A model generated the notes under the pieces. It was given only the letters and a program-made list of their open reading frames with translations. It made no database searches and had not been told where the DNA came from. Source: Pseudomonas sp. G2-4 (GTDB lineage: Bacteria > Pseudomonadota > Gammaproteobacteria > Pseudomonadales > Pseudomonadaceae). From it: a stretch of DNA of 64,000 nt. Of this stretch, positions 1-8,575 are shown piece by piece. Within the stretch, counting starts at the first letter, position 1, and each line of letters starts with the position of its first letter. The DNA is taken from contig NZ_CP125957.1 in NCBI RefSeq assembly GCF_030064125.1, forward strand, positions 372,001 through 436,000, read 5' to 3'. The translations under genes were made by a program, and so were the position numbers.

Positions 1-75
1 TCCGCCGCGGCTCCGACTCCGGTCGCCACCCCGACTCCCGCGCCGGCTCCATCGACGCCTACTACCCAGTCCTGA
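1..75 (+). CDS. phaF: PhaF-like granule-associated protein, C-terminal end (partial)
   Basis: The window opens inside an open frame that ends at a TGA at 73-75. The visible 24 residues are an Ala/Pro/Thr-rich tail. PhaF phasins of pseudomonads end in low-complexity Ala/Pro/Lys tails that bind nucleic acid and anchor PHA granules. In Pseudomonas the phaI-phaF operon faces phaD tail to tail, which is the arrangement seen here. The identification therefore rests on position and composition, not on a domain, because the phasin part lies outside the window. A strong terminator follows directly. Confidence 0.6.
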   Translation, partial: SAAAPTPVATPTPAPAPSTPTTQS

Positions 76-90
76 TACAGCAGGACACGC

Positions 91-125
91 AAAAACGCCC
101 GGCCTGAGAAGGTCGGGCGTTTTTG
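91..125 (+). terminator. Rho-independent terminator after phaF-like gene
   Basis: AACGCCCG-GCCT pairs with AGGT-CGGGCGTT around a GAGA tetraloop and is followed by a T run. It starts 15 bases after the stop codon of the phaF-like gene. Confidence 0.85.
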
Positions 126-145
126 TGTGCGCAGCAGATCAAAAA

Positions 146-234
146 TGTGGGAGCGAGCTTGCTCGCGATAGCGGTGGGTCAGCAGTATTGATCTTGACTG
201 ATACACCGCAATCGCGAGCAATCTCGCTCCCACA
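146..234. repeat. REPIN (family A): paired inverted REP elements
   Basis: The left arm TGTGGGAGCGAGCTTGCTCG and an inverted right arm ending in CTCGCTCCCACA flank a variable spacer. Each arm is itself a palindromic REP. The same pair recurs at 3640, 11162, 13544, 16372 and 33727. It lies between the convergent phaF-like gene and phaD. The right arm carries one substitution (gcaatctcg instead of gcaagctcg). Confidence 0.9.
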
Positions 235-256
235 ATGGATCTTCCACTGCTGGTCG

Positions 257-877
257 TTATTCGTGTTCTTCCAAGTACCGCAACGCCAGTTGCTCGGTCG
301 CCACTTTAGCCGCCGGCGGCAAATGCGGGGCCACCAGCATCATGATCTGATAGACCACCAGTCGAACCTCGCCCTCGCGATCCAGAATTCGCTGATAGTC
401 CAGCGAGAACAGCAAGGTCATGGTGATCTGCTCGACCAACTGACCCAACGCCTGGGTGTCGCTGACCAGCATCCCCTGGGCCTTGAGCTGCGCCAGCAGT
501 GAGGCCAGGGTTCGCTTCAGGGCATTGAGCAACTGGCGGATGCCCTTGGCCAGTTTTGGCAGGCGCCCGGCCAGGTTCGACAAGTCCTGGAACAGAAAGC
601 GGTACTGCGCCAGGCGTTCGACGATCAGGTGCAGGAACAGCCAGTAGTCTTCCGGCGCCAGCTGCACATCGGGTGGTGGGTCCAGCAGCGGCGCCAATTC
701 GACCTGGAAACGCTCGAACAGCCCGAGGATCAGGGGCTCCTTGCCATGAAAGTGATAGTAGAGATTACCGGGGCTGATGCCCATTTCGTTGGCAATTTCC
801 AGGGTGGAAACGTTCGGCTCGCCCTTTTCATTGAATAACTGCAGGGCACATTCGAGGATACGGTCGCGGGTTTTCAT
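257..877 (-). CDS. phaD: TetR-family regulator PhaD of the PHA cluster
   Basis: A 206-residue protein starting MKTRDRILECALQLFNEKGE. Residues 1-50 form a TetR-type helix-turn-helix with the recognition helix around GISPGNLYYHF. The rest is the helical ligand/dimer domain. In P. putida PhaD acts on the phaC1 and phaI promoters and is commonly called an activator. The frame stays open further upstream, but the ATG at 877 gives the family length and the conserved N-terminus. It is the last gene of phaC1-phaZ-phaC2-phaD and converges on the phaF-like gene. It may act at the tandem palindromes upstream of phaC1 (5655-5694). Confidence 0.93.
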   Translation of the reverse strand: MKTRDRILECALQLFNEKGEPNVSTLEIANEMGISPGNLYYHFHGKEPLILGLFERFQVELAPLLDPPPDVQLAPEDYWLFLHLIVERLAQYRFLFQDLSNLAGRLPKLAKGIRQLLNALKRTLASLLAQLKAQGMLVSDTQALGQLVEQITMTLLFSLDYQRILDREGEVRLVVYQIMMLVAPHLPPAAKVATEQLALRYLEEHE

Positions 878-937
878 CCGGTCTTCTTGGTGATGGAGTC
901 GTGCCACGGCCACCAACCCGGCCGTGGAGTGAGGCGT

Positions 938-2617
938 TCAGCGCACACGTACATAGGTCCCGGGAGCCGCTTCCAAGGGCGGGTAGTTCGCGTTGCCCAG
1001 GGTCATCAGGGTTTCATGCTGGGCACCGGAACGCTCCTGGATCCAGCCCAGCCATTGGGTCCACCAACTGCCGTCGACGTGCTTGGCGTCGTAGTACCAG
1101 GCCCGTGGGTCGCTGCTCAGTTTCGCGCTTTCGATGTAGTTGGCCTTCGGGTTGCTTGGCGGGTTGAGGATGCTCTGGACATGGCCGCTGTTGGACAGCA
1201 CGAAGCGTCGTTCACCACCCAGCAGCAGCGTCGAGCGATAGACCGCATCCCACGGTGTGATGTGGTCGTTGATGCCGGCCACGCTGAAGCTGTCTACCGT
1301 CACCTTCTGCAGGTCTATCGGTGTACCGCACACCTCCAGGCCGCCGGCGTGGCTCAGGGGATTGTGCTTGAAGAAGTCCAGCAGGTCGCCGTGGAGCGCC
1401 GCCGGCAGCCGGGTGCAGTCGTTGTTCCAATAGAGGATGTCGAAGGCCGGCGGCTCCTTGCCCAGCAGGTAGTTATTGATGAAGTAAGTCCAGATCAGGT
1501 CGTTGGGCCGCATCCAGGCGAACACCCGGGCCAGGTCGCGGCCATCGAGGATGCCTTTCTGGTAGGAGCGACGCTTGGCGGCTTCGAGGGTCTGTTCATC
1601 GATGAACAGTGTCGCCGGGCTTTCGATCTGGCTATCGAGCAGACTGACCAGGTATGTGGCGCTCGCCACCCGGCGCAGTTGACGTTTGGCTTGCAGGTGG
1701 CCTTGCAGGGCGGCGATGGTCATCCCGCCGGCGCAGGCGCCCATCAGGTTGACCTCACGGGCGCCGGTGATCGCCCGACACACGTTCATGGCTTCCTCCG
1801 TCGCCTGGACGTAGCTGGACAGGCCCCATTCGCGGTGGCGTACATCGGGATTGCGCCAGCTGATGATAAACACCTGCAAGCCGTTTTTCAGGGCGTACTG
1901 GACGAAGCTGTTGGAGGGGCTCAGGTCGAAGATGTAGAACTTGTTGATCTGCGGCGGCACGATCAACAATGGCTTGGCGTATTGCTTTTCGCTCATGGAC
2001 TTGTACTGGATCAGCTCCAGCATCTCATTGCGAAACACCACAGCGCCGGAAGTGGTCGCCAGGGTCTTGCCGATTTCGAAGGCATGGGGCGTGGTTTGTC
2101 GTGGCAAGCCATCGTTGTGCAGCAGGTCATCCACCAAGTGGCCGATGCCCCGCACCAGGCTGCTGCCGCCGGAGTTGAACAGCTCCTTGATCGCCAGCGG
2201 GTTGAGCAAGGTGTTGGAGGGCGATACGGCGTCGTTGAGCAGCGCGAAGGCGAAGTGCGCGCGGGCCCGGTCATCCGGGTTCATGTCGCTTTCGTCGATC
2301 CAGCTCCGGACCTGTTTCTGCCAGCTCAGGTACGCCTGCAGGCTGCGGCGATAGAACGGATTGAGCTGCCAGGTAGGGTCGGCGAAGCGCTGGTCGGTGG
2401 GGGTGGGATGCAGGGTTTCCCCCAGCAACACGCGGCCCAATTGACTGCCCAGCTTCAACGCATGCCGAGCACTGTGCACCGGGTTGCGCAAACCGTGTGC
2501 GGCCACGCTGCGCAAAGTGGACAGCAGGTCCCTGCCGCGCAAGCCGGTGATCGCACTTTGTGCATTGATGAAGCTGGCAGGGGCAGGTATGGAACCCTTC
2601 GCCGGTTTGTCGCGCAT
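938..2617 (-). CDS. phaC2: Class II medium-chain PHA synthase 2
   Basis: A 559-residue class II PHA polymerase that joins (R)-3-hydroxyacyl-CoA units of about C6-C14 into polyester on granules. The N-terminal PhaC domain is followed by an alpha/beta-hydrolase core with the lipase-like box GACAG (nucleophile Cys295), Asp451 in INDHITPW and His479 in SNSGHVQS. The catalytic triad is complete. The ATG at 2617 is preceded by a clear AAGGAG. It is close in sequence to the phaC1 product at 3849-5528, as expected for the duplicated synthases of Pseudomonas. It lies 60 bases before phaD and 112 bases after phaZ on the same strand, so it probably shares their transcript. Confidence 0.97.
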   Translation of the reverse strand: MRDKPAKGSIPAPASFINAQSAITGLRGRDLLSTLRSVAAHGLRNPVHSARHALKLGSQLGRVLLGETLHPTPTDQRFADPTWQLNPFYRRSLQAYLSWQKQVRSWIDESDMNPDDRARAHFAFALLNDAVSPSNTLLNPLAIKELFNSGGSSLVRGIGHLVDDLLHNDGLPRQTTPHAFEIGKTLATTSGAVVFRNEMLELIQYKSMSEKQYAKPLLIVPPQINKFYIFDLSPSNSFVQYALKNGLQVFIISWRNPDVRHREWGLSSYVQATEEAMNVCRAITGAREVNLMGACAGGMTIAALQGHLQAKRQLRRVASATYLVSLLDSQIESPATLFIDEQTLEAAKRRSYQKGILDGRDLARVFAWMRPNDLIWTYFINNYLLGKEPPAFDILYWNNDCTRLPAALHGDLLDFFKHNPLSHAGGLEVCGTPIDLQKVTVDSFSVAGINDHITPWDAVYRSTLLLGGERRFVLSNSGHVQSILNPPSNPKANYIESAKLSSDPRAWYYDAKHVDGSWWTQWLGWIQERSGAQHETLMTLGNANYPPLEAAPGTYVRVR

Positions 2618-2729
2618 GAGTCAACTCCTTCGTCATCAGGCTAAAAACAAACACACCGAACCAGACAACATAGTCGCTGTTTCGGGTTGCTGCGCGATCC
2701 GGCGTCCTGCCAGGCGCTATGGGGCGGCG

Positions 2730-3587
2730 TCAGCCACCACCCAGCGGCGCGGGATGCGGGTGCATGACCGCGCGCTGACGTTCTTCCTCCAGAAATTTCA
2801 TGATGATCGGCGCCACGGCTTCGGCCCGGGTAATCAGGAACAGATGGCCGTCATCGATGATGTGCAACTGGGCGTTGGGGATGCGCCAGGCCAGCATGCG
2901 CATGTTGATCAGTGGAATCAGCGGGTCATCGTCGCCGGCCAGCACCAGGGTGGGCTGGTGGATCTTGTGCAGCCAGTGGATGCTGGTCCAACCCAGGCCT
3001 GCAAACAGTTGCCAGTAATAACCGAGCTTGCCCGCCGAGCGAACCTTGGCCGCGTGACTGGCCGCCAGGCTCGGATCGCGGCGGAACGAGCCGCCGTAGA
3101 TCAGCGGGGCGATACGCATCACATGGGACGGCTGAACGTAGCGCCGGGGGCTTGCCATCATCCACAGCACTTTCGGCTTGCCTGGCACCATCACCGCTCC
3201 GGCGGCGGTGGCCGCCAATACCAGTTTCTTGCAGCGTTCAGGGTAGTCGTAGGCGAACTGCTGGGCCAGGGCGCCGCCCCAGGACACGCCAATCACATTG
3301 ACCTGCCCGTAGTCGAGGTAATCGAGCATGCGCGCGGTGAGTTTTGCCAGGCCAGGAAAGCGATACGGTCGGTTGGGCGTCGACGAACCGCCGACACCAG
3401 GTACATCGAAGGCAATGACCTCCAAGTCCGGGTCCAGGGCCTCGATGAACGGGAACACCAGCTCCAGGTTGGCGCCGATGCCGTTGAAAATCAGCAGGGG
3501 CGTCAGGTGGGGCTTGCCGGGACGTACCGCGGTGCGCAAGGTCTGGCCATCCAGATCGACGGTACGAAAGATGTACGGTTGCGGCAT
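2730..3587 (-). CDS. phaZ: Intracellular medium-chain PHA depolymerase
   Basis: A 285-residue alpha/beta hydrolase that breaks down stored medium-chain PHA on the granule surface. The nucleophile elbow GVSWG places Ser102. Asp221 (GDDDP) and His248 (DDGHLFL) complete the triad, at the positions known for Pseudomonas PhaZ. There is no signal peptide, as expected for an intracellular depolymerase. The gene lies between the two synthase genes in the canonical order. A REPIN separates it from phaC1, so it may be expressed differently from phaC1. Confidence 0.97.
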   Translation of the reverse strand: MPQPYIFRTVDLDGQTLRTAVRPGKPHLTPLLIFNGIGANLELVFPFIEALDPDLEVIAFDVPGVGGSSTPNRPYRFPGLAKLTARMLDYLDYGQVNVIGVSWGGALAQQFAYDYPERCKKLVLAATAAGAVMVPGKPKVLWMMASPRRYVQPSHVMRIAPLIYGGSFRRDPSLAASHAAKVRSAGKLGYYWQLFAGLGWTSIHWLHKIHQPTLVLAGDDDPLIPLINMRMLAWRIPNAQLHIIDDGHLFLITRAEAVAPIIMKFLEEERQRAVMHPHPAPLGGG

Positions 3588-3639
3588 GCTTCAAGCCCTG
3601 TGGGTTGGATCGCTGTCTTTCATTTTCCCCCCGATCCCT

Positions 3640-3729
3640 TGTGGGAGCGAGCTTGCTCGCGATGACGGCGGTACATCCAACATCAATGTCGGCTGACACA
3701 CCGTAATCGCGAGCAAGCTCGCTCCCACA
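3640..3729. repeat. REPIN (family A) inside the pha operon
   Basis: GTGGGAGCGAGCTTGCTCGC and its inverted partner GCGAGCAAGCTCGCTCCCAC are separated by a short spacer. The element sits in the 261-base gap between phaC1 and phaZ. As RNA it could fold into a long hairpin within the operon. Confidence 0.9.
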
Positions 3730-3848
3730 TGGGGTCTGCTGTGAACATGAGTTTTATGTTCGCCAGCGCTGTGGGCCTTGCATTCAGTGTCGGCTGGCGG
3801 GATGTATTCGTGAGCAAGCCCACCCCCGCAGCAGACGAGTTGCATCCC

Positions 3849-5528
3849 TTACCGTTCATGCACATAAGTGCCGGGCGCCGCTTCACCGGCCGGATAAGCC
3901 TTGTTGCCCAGCACGGTCGGGGCCTTTTTCAGCTTGCCCGAGCGCTCGGCCTGCCAGGCCTGCCAATGCAGCCACCAGGAATCGGTGTGCTTGGTGGAGT
4001 TTTCCTGCCAGTCCTCGGCCTTGACCGGCATGTCCTCACTGGTCATGTAGCGCGACTTGGGGTTGCCCGGCGGGTTGAGGATGCTCTGGATATGACCGCT
4101 GCTCGACAGCACGAACTCGACTTTCCCACCGAACAGCTGCGCCGACTTGTAGCAGGACTTCCATGGCGTGATGTGGTCGTTGGTGCCGGCCAGGGAAAAG
4201 ATGTCGGCGGTGACCTGCTTGAGGTCGATCGGCGTGCCGCACACTTCCAGTGCGTTGGGCCGGATCAGTGGATTGTTTTTGAACATCTCGATGAGGTCGC
4301 CGTGGAACGCCGCTGGCAGCCGCGTGGTGTCGTTGTTCCAGAACAGGATGTCGAACACCGGCGGCTCGTTGCCCAGCAGGTAGTTATTGACCCAGTAGTT
4401 CCAGATCAGGTCGTTGGGGCGCATCCAGGCGAAGACCTTGGCCATGTCGCGACCCTCGAGTACGCCGGCCTGGTAGGAGTGACGCTTGGCCGCTTCCAGG
4501 GTCTGCTCGTCGACGAACAGCGCCACGTCGGTGTCCAGGGTGGTATCCAGCACGCTGACCAGCAGGGTCAGGGCATTGACCTTTTTCTCGCCGAGGGCGG
4601 CGTAGTGACCCAGCAGCGCGGTGCAGGTGATGCCCCCCGAGCAGGCGCCCAGCATGTTCACGTCCTTGCTGCCGGTGATGGCCGTGACCACGTCCACCGC
4701 TTCCTTGAGCGCCTCGATGTAGGTCGACAGGCCCCACTCACGCTGTTCCTTGGTGGGGTTGCGCCAACTGACGATGAAGGTCTGCACATTGCTGCGCAGG
4801 CAGAAGCGCGCCAGGCTCTTGTCCGGGCTGAGGTCGAAGACGTAGAACTTGTTGATCTGTGGCGGTACCACCAGCAGTGGTCGCTCATGGACCTGCTCGG
4901 TGATGGGGCGGTACTGGATCAGTTCCAGCACGTCGTTGCGAAACACCACGGCGCCTTCGGTCACGCCCAGGCTCTTGCCGACCTCGAACGCGCCCATGTC
5001 GACCTGGCTTGGCATCCCGCCGTTGTGCACCAGATCCTTGGCCAGGTGGGACAGGCCGTCGAGCAGGCTTTTACCGCCGGTTTCGAAGAAGCGCTTGACC
5101 GCCGCCGGGTTGGCCGCCGAGTTGGTCGGGGCCATGGCTTCGGTCATCAGGTTGATCACGAAATGCCCGCGGCTGATGTCCTGGGGCGAAAGGCTGCTGT
5201 CGTCGATCCAGGCGTGCAGCTCCTTGCGCCACGCCAGGTAGGTTTGCAGATAACGTTTGTAGAGCGGGTTCTGGCTCCACGCCGGGTCGGCGAAGCGACG
5301 GTCATCGCTGGAGGGTTGCAGCGCGGATTTGCCGAAGAAGACGTTCTTGAGCTCTACGCCGAAATGGGCGACGTGCTTGACGCTGTGCAGCGGTTGTTTG
5401 ATGGCCTGGGTCAACACCATTCGGGCAGAGGCCAGCAGATCTTTTCGGCGCAAGCCGACGACAGGATTCAACCCCAGGGTATTTTCCGAAGCCTGGTACT
5501 TCAGGTCATCGTTGTTCTTGTTGCTCAT
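3849..5528 (-). CDS. phaC1: Class II medium-chain PHA synthase 1
   Basis: A 559-residue class II PHA synthase, the first gene of the pha operon and usually the main polymerase. Cys296 in LGACSGG, Asp451 in TNDHITPW and His479 in SSSGHIQS give the full catalytic triad at the positions of characterised Pseudomonas PhaC1. The start ATG has a GGAG 8-9 bases upstream. The 278-base upstream region holds two near-identical palindromes (5655-5694) that could bind PhaD or another regulator. Downstream, a REPIN-bearing gap leads into phaZ. Confidence 0.98.
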   Translation of the reverse strand: MSNKNNDDLKYQASENTLGLNPVVGLRRKDLLASARMVLTQAIKQPLHSVKHVAHFGVELKNVFFGKSALQPSSDDRRFADPAWSQNPLYKRYLQTYLAWRKELHAWIDDSSLSPQDISRGHFVINLMTEAMAPTNSAANPAAVKRFFETGGKSLLDGLSHLAKDLVHNGGMPSQVDMGAFEVGKSLGVTEGAVVFRNDVLELIQYRPITEQVHERPLLVVPPQINKFYVFDLSPDKSLARFCLRSNVQTFIVSWRNPTKEQREWGLSTYIEALKEAVDVVTAITGSKDVNMLGACSGGITCTALLGHYAALGEKKVNALTLLVSVLDTTLDTDVALFVDEQTLEAAKRHSYQAGVLEGRDMAKVFAWMRPNDLIWNYWVNNYLLGNEPPVFDILFWNNDTTRLPAAFHGDLIEMFKNNPLIRPNALEVCGTPIDLKQVTADIFSLAGTNDHITPWKSCYKSAQLFGGKVEFVLSSSGHIQSILNPPGNPKSRYMTSEDMPVKAEDWQENSTKHTDSWWLHWQAWQAERSGKLKKAPTVLGNKAYPAGEAAPGTYVHER

Positions 5529-5654
5529 CTACGACGCTCCATTGTCCTTCAGACGAGTACCCGGACCGTGCCGTAGAGCCACACAGCCATTGCCAGGTAC
5601 GCTGCTCGGGTGACCGTTAATTCCGCATCGAGGCCAATGAGGAAACTTGTGCCA

Positions 5655-5694
5655 GGAACTCGCTGGTTCCTTTTGCAGGGAACTTGCCAGTTCC
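5655..5694. promoter_or_regulatory. Tandem palindromes upstream of phaC1 (candidate operator)
   Basis: Two dyads occur: GGAACT-CGCT-GGTTCC (5655-5670, one mismatch) and GGAACT-TGCC-AGTTCC (5679-5694, perfect). Their centres are 24 bases apart, a little over two helical turns, and 130-170 bases before the phaC1 start. Tandem dyads of this kind suit binding by a dimeric regulator. PhaD (TetR family) is the obvious candidate because it is encoded at the end of the same operon. The assignment is inference, and I did not find a convincing -35/-10 pair. Confidence 0.5.
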
Positions 5695-5806
5695 ATTGGT
5701 TACCCGAGTTTAATTTTTTTCGCAAGCAGGCCAGTCATTGACGTTGCCGCGCGGGCATTCAAGCAGATGAGTCTAGAAAATTCGCCCTAAAGCGCCAGCC
5801 CTTGAG

Positions 5807-6184
5807 TTAGAGCATCAGCTTGACGACTGACGCGCTCGGGTCGCGGGTTTTTCCGGCCGCCTTGAGTTCGCCAAGATAATCGTTCCACAAGTCATCCTGA
5901 CGCACTGCCAACTGATAGAGATAGTCCCAGGTGAACAGTCCGCTGTCATGGCCATCGTCGAAGGTCAGCTTCAGTGCGTACTGGCCGGCCGGTTCGACCT
6001 TGCTCAGGCCGACGTTGAGCTTGCCGTATTGCAGGATGGGTTTGCCGTGGCCCTGGACCTCGGCGGAAGGCGAATGCACCCGCAGGAATTCGGCGGGCAA
6101 GTGATACTCCTCGTCTGGCGCGTATTTGAGCGTCAGGGTCTTGGAGGCTTTGTGCAGGTTGATGGCGGTGGGGAGTTTGGTCAT
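5807..6184 (-). CDS. DUF971 (gamma-butyrobetaine hydroxylase-like N-terminal) domain protein
   Basis: A 125-residue protein starting MTKLPTAINLHKASKTL. It consists almost entirely of a DUF971 domain, with the typical LxxxYxPxxEYxLPAEFLRVHSPSAEVQGHG and the DDGHDSGLFTWDYLYQL motif. This fold resembles the small zinc-binding N-terminal domain of gamma-butyrobetaine hydroxylase. Free-standing versions are linked to Fe-S cluster metabolism in some bacteria, but no role is proven here. An open frame continues upstream to 6370, but that part is only translated REP sequence, so the ATG at 6184 is chosen. The gene lies downstream of hslU on the same strand, separated from it by a REPIN. Confidence 0.88.
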   Translation of the reverse strand: MTKLPTAINLHKASKTLTLKYAPDEEYHLPAEFLRVHSPSAEVQGHGKPILQYGKLNVGLSKVEPAGQYALKLTFDDGHDSGLFTWDYLYQLAVRQDDLWNDYLGELKAAGKTRDPSASVVKLML

Positions 6185-6224
6185 GGCAGATCGTCCGTTT
6201 CGTGACGCCTTGCATGAGCGATCC

Positions 6225-6356
6225 GTGGCGAGGGAGCTTGCTCCCGCTGGAGGGCGAAGCCCTCCCAAAAGACTCCCGATAATCCGCCGGATAAGCGGCG
6301 GCCTCGGGTTTTTTGGGGCCGCTTTGCGACCCAGCGGGAGCAAGCTCCCTCGCCAC
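6225..6356. repeat. REPIN (family B)
   Basis: The arms GTGGCGAGGGAGCTTGCTCC and GGGAGCAAGCTCCCTCGCCAC are inverted around an 84-base middle that contains a further inverted segment (CCGATAATCC). Family B copies recur at 8450 and 46807, with a half copy at 59962. It lies between hslU and the DUF971 gene. Confidence 0.88.
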
Positions 6357-6382
6357 AGGAGCCCGCTCACACATCGTGTGAC

Positions 6383-7720
6383 CTACAGGATATACCGCGA
6401 CAGGTCTTCGTTCTGTGCCAATTCACCCAGGTGGCTGTTGACGTACTCGGCGTCGATGAGGATCGGCGCTTCGTTGTGGGCGCTGGCCAGGTCGCCAGCG
6501 CTGAACGACACTTCCTCGAGCAGGCGTTCGAGCAGCGTGTGCAGGCGACGGGCACCGATGTTCTCGGTCTTCTCGTTGACCTGCCAGGCGATCTGCGCCA
6601 GGCGCTTGATGCCTTCTGGTGTGAACTCGATATCCAAGCCTTCGGTCTTGAGCAGCGCGCAATACTGTTCGGTCAGGGAGGCGTGGGGCTCGCTGAGGAT
6701 GCGTTCGAAGTCTTCCGGCGTCAGGGCCTTGAGCTCGACACGAATCGGCAGGCGACCCTGCAACTCAGGCACCAGGTCACTCGGCTTGCTCAGGTGGAAC
6801 GCACCGGAGGCGATGAACAGGATGTGGTCGGTCTTGACCATGCCCAGCTTGGTGTTGACGGTGCAGCCTTCGATCAGCGGCAGCAGGTCACGTTGCACGC
6901 CTTCGCGGGACACATCGGCGCCGCCGACATTGCCGCGCTTGGCGACCTTGTCGATTTCGTCGATGAACACGATGCCGTGCTGCTCGACCGCTTCGAGGGC
7001 CTTGGCCTTCAGTTCTTCTTCGTTGACCAGGCGACCGGCTTCTTCATCGCGCACCAGTTTCAGCGCTTCCTTGACCTTGAGCTTGCGGTTCTTGCGCTTG
7101 CCCTTGCCCATGTTGGCGAACAGGCTCTGCAGCTGGTTGGTCATTTCTTCCATGCCCGGCGGCGCGGAAATGTCGATGCCGGCGACCTCAGCCACTTCGA
7201 TCTCGATTTCCTTGTCGTCCAGCTGGCCTTCGCGCAGGCGCTTGCGGAACAGCTGGCGGGTGTTGGAATCCTGGGTCGCAGCGGACTCGGCGTTGAAGCC
7301 CATGCGCGCCGGCGGCAGCAGGGCGTCGAGGATGCGCTCTTCGGCAGCGTCTTCGGCGCGGTGGCGAACCTTGGTGATTTCCTGTTCGCGCAGCAGCTTG
7401 ATGGCGGCATCGGCCAGGTCACGGATGATCGACTCGACGTCGCGGCCGACATAACCGACTTCGGTGAACTTGGTGGCTTCGACCTTGATGAAGGGCGCGT
7501 TGGCGAGTTTGGCCAGGCGCCGGGCGATCTCGGTTTTACCGACACCGGTCGGGCCGATCATCAGGATGTTCTTGGGGGTCACTTCGACGCGCAGCTCTTC
7601 GGGCAGCTGCATCCGACGCCAGCGGTTACGCAGGGCGATGGCGACGGCGCGCTTGGCATCGTCCTGGCCGATGATATGGCGGTTGAGTTCGTGGACGATT
7701 TCACGGGGAGTCATGGACAT
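6383..7720 (-). CDS. hslU: ATP-dependent protease ATPase subunit HslU (ClpY)
   Basis: A 445-residue AAA+ unfoldase that feeds substrates to the HslV peptidase in the cytoplasm. It begins [20 protein letters not shown]. Walker A is GPTGVGKT (residues 56-63) and Walker B is in [12 protein letters not shown]. The inserted I domain (about 110-230) and the arginine-finger and sensor regions follow, and the C-terminus ends in SRYIL, the tail that docks into HslV. The length matches the family. It is 56 bases downstream of hslV in one operon, under the RpoH-like promoter at 8353-8380. Confidence 0.98.
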   Translation of the reverse strand: MSMTPREIVHELNRHIIGQDDAKRAVAIALRNRWRRMQLPEELRVEVTPKNILMIGPTGVGKTEIARRLAKLANAPFIKVEATKFTEVGYVGRDVESIIRDLADAAIKLLREQEITKVRHRAEDAAEERILDALLPPARMGFNAESAATQDSNTRQLFRKRLREGQLDDKEIEIEVAEVAGIDISAPPGMEEMTNQLQSLFANMGKGKRKNRKLKVKEALKLVRDEEAGRLVNEEELKAKALEAVEQHGIVFIDEIDKVAKRGNVGGADVSREGVQRDLLPLIEGCTVNTKLGMVKTDHILFIASGAFHLSKPSDLVPELQGRLPIRVELKALTPEDFERILSEPHASLTEQYCALLKTEGLDIEFTPEGIKRLAQIAWQVNEKTENIGARRLHTLLERLLEEVSFSAGDLASAHNEAPILIDAEYVNSHLGELAQNEDLSRYIL

Positions 7721-7776
7721 AATAATTGGCGGTCCTCAAGCAAGAATGAATGCCGTGGCGCTAGGCCGGAACAGGC

Positions 7777-8307
7777 TTATTCCGCGAGGTCCTGCTCCTC
7801 AATGGTCTGGGTGTGGTTGGTGAAGACACAGATGTCGCCGGCAATGCCCAAGGCAGTCTCGACGATCTCGCGGGCCGACAGGTCAGTCTTTTTCAACAGG
7901 GCGCTGGCCGCAGCCTGGGCGAAGGCTCCGCCGGAACCCATGGCGATCAGGCCATCCTCGGGCTCAACGACGTCACCGTTACCGGTGATGATCAGCGAGG
8001 CGTCTTTGTTGGCGACCGCGAGCATGGCTTCGAGGCGGCTCAGGGAGCGGTCGGTGCGCCATTCCTTGGCCAGTTCCACGGCGGCACGCACCAGATGGCC
8101 CTGATGCTTTTCAAGCTGGCCTTCGAAACGCTCGAACAGGGTAAATGCGTCGGCTGTGGCGCCGGCGAACCCGGCGATGACCTGGCCGTGATACAGGCGG
8201 CGGACTTTCTTCGCGTTGCCTTTCATCACGGTGTTGCCCAGTGAAACCTGGCCGTCGCCGCCCATGACGACTTTGCCATGACGGCGGACTGAAACGATGG
8301 TGGTCAA
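7777..8307 (-). CDS. hslV: ATP-dependent protease peptidase subunit HslV (ClpQ), TTG start
   Basis: A 176-residue proteasome-like peptidase forming the proteolytic core of HslUV. After removal of the initiator Met the N-terminus is [20 protein letters not shown], exposing the catalytic Thr. The start is a TTG at 8307-8305 with GGAG eight bases upstream. No ATG or GTG fits the invariant TTIVSVR start. The [16 protein letters not shown] and [18 protein letters not shown] signatures are present. It is the first gene of hslVU and has a recognisable heat-shock promoter about 50 bases upstream. Confidence 0.97.
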   Translation of the reverse strand: MTTIVSVRRHGKVVMGGDGQVSLGNTVMKGNAKKVRRLYHGQVIAGFAGATADAFTLFERFEGQLEKHQGHLVRAAVELAKEWRTDRSLSRLEAMLAVANKDASLIITGNGDVVEPEDGLIAMGSGGAFAQAAASALLKKTDLSAREIVETALGIAGDICVFTNHTQTIEEQDLAE

Positions 8308-8352
8308 GGGAGAGTCTCCACGCAGCGGGGCGAAAATGCCCGGATGGAACTC

Positions 8353-8380
8353 ATATGGGGGTGGCGCGGGGTTTTTCAAC
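8353..8380 (-). promoter_or_regulatory. Sigma-32 (RpoH) heat-shock promoter of hslVU
   Basis: Read on the minus strand, GTTGAAA (-35) is followed by a 13-base spacer and CCCCATAT (-10). This matches the sigma-32 consensus CTTGAAA-N11-16-CCCCATNT almost perfectly. Transcription would start about 40 bases before the hslV TTG. HslVU is a classical heat-shock operon in gamma-proteobacteria. Confidence 0.85.
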
Positions 8381-8449
8381 CGTGGGGTGGGGGAGGGGAT
8401 GAGTGGTGCCCCGGAGTTGCCGATCAAGTTTGTGGCAAAGGCATTCACT

Positions 8450-8541
8450 GTGGCGAGGGAGCTTGCTCCCGCTGGAACGCGTAGCGGTCCCAAGCTGTTG
8501 GGGCTGCTGCGCAGCCCAGCGGGAGCAAGCTCCCTCGCCAC
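8450..8541. repeat. REPIN (family B)
   Basis: The arms GTGGCGAGGGAGCTTGCTCC and GGGAGCAAGCTCCCTCGCCAC are inverted around a short spacer. It lies between the SPOR-domain gene and the hslVU promoter. Confidence 0.9.
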
Positions 8542-8575
8542 AAAAGCCCCACAGCCACAGGTGTTCTTGACGAGA

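Noticed and set aside
887..2644. Long plus-strand frame (585 codons) opposite phaC2
   Set aside because: It is antisense to a gene with a complete catalytic triad. The protein is low-complexity and rich in Gln/His/Val with no domain. It is a high-GC shadow frame. The same applies to 3729-5576, 9243-11129, 30461-32089 and 37747-39876.
6185..6370. N-terminal extension of the DUF971 protein
   Set aside because: The 62 extra residues are translated from the family B REPIN and do not belong to the family.
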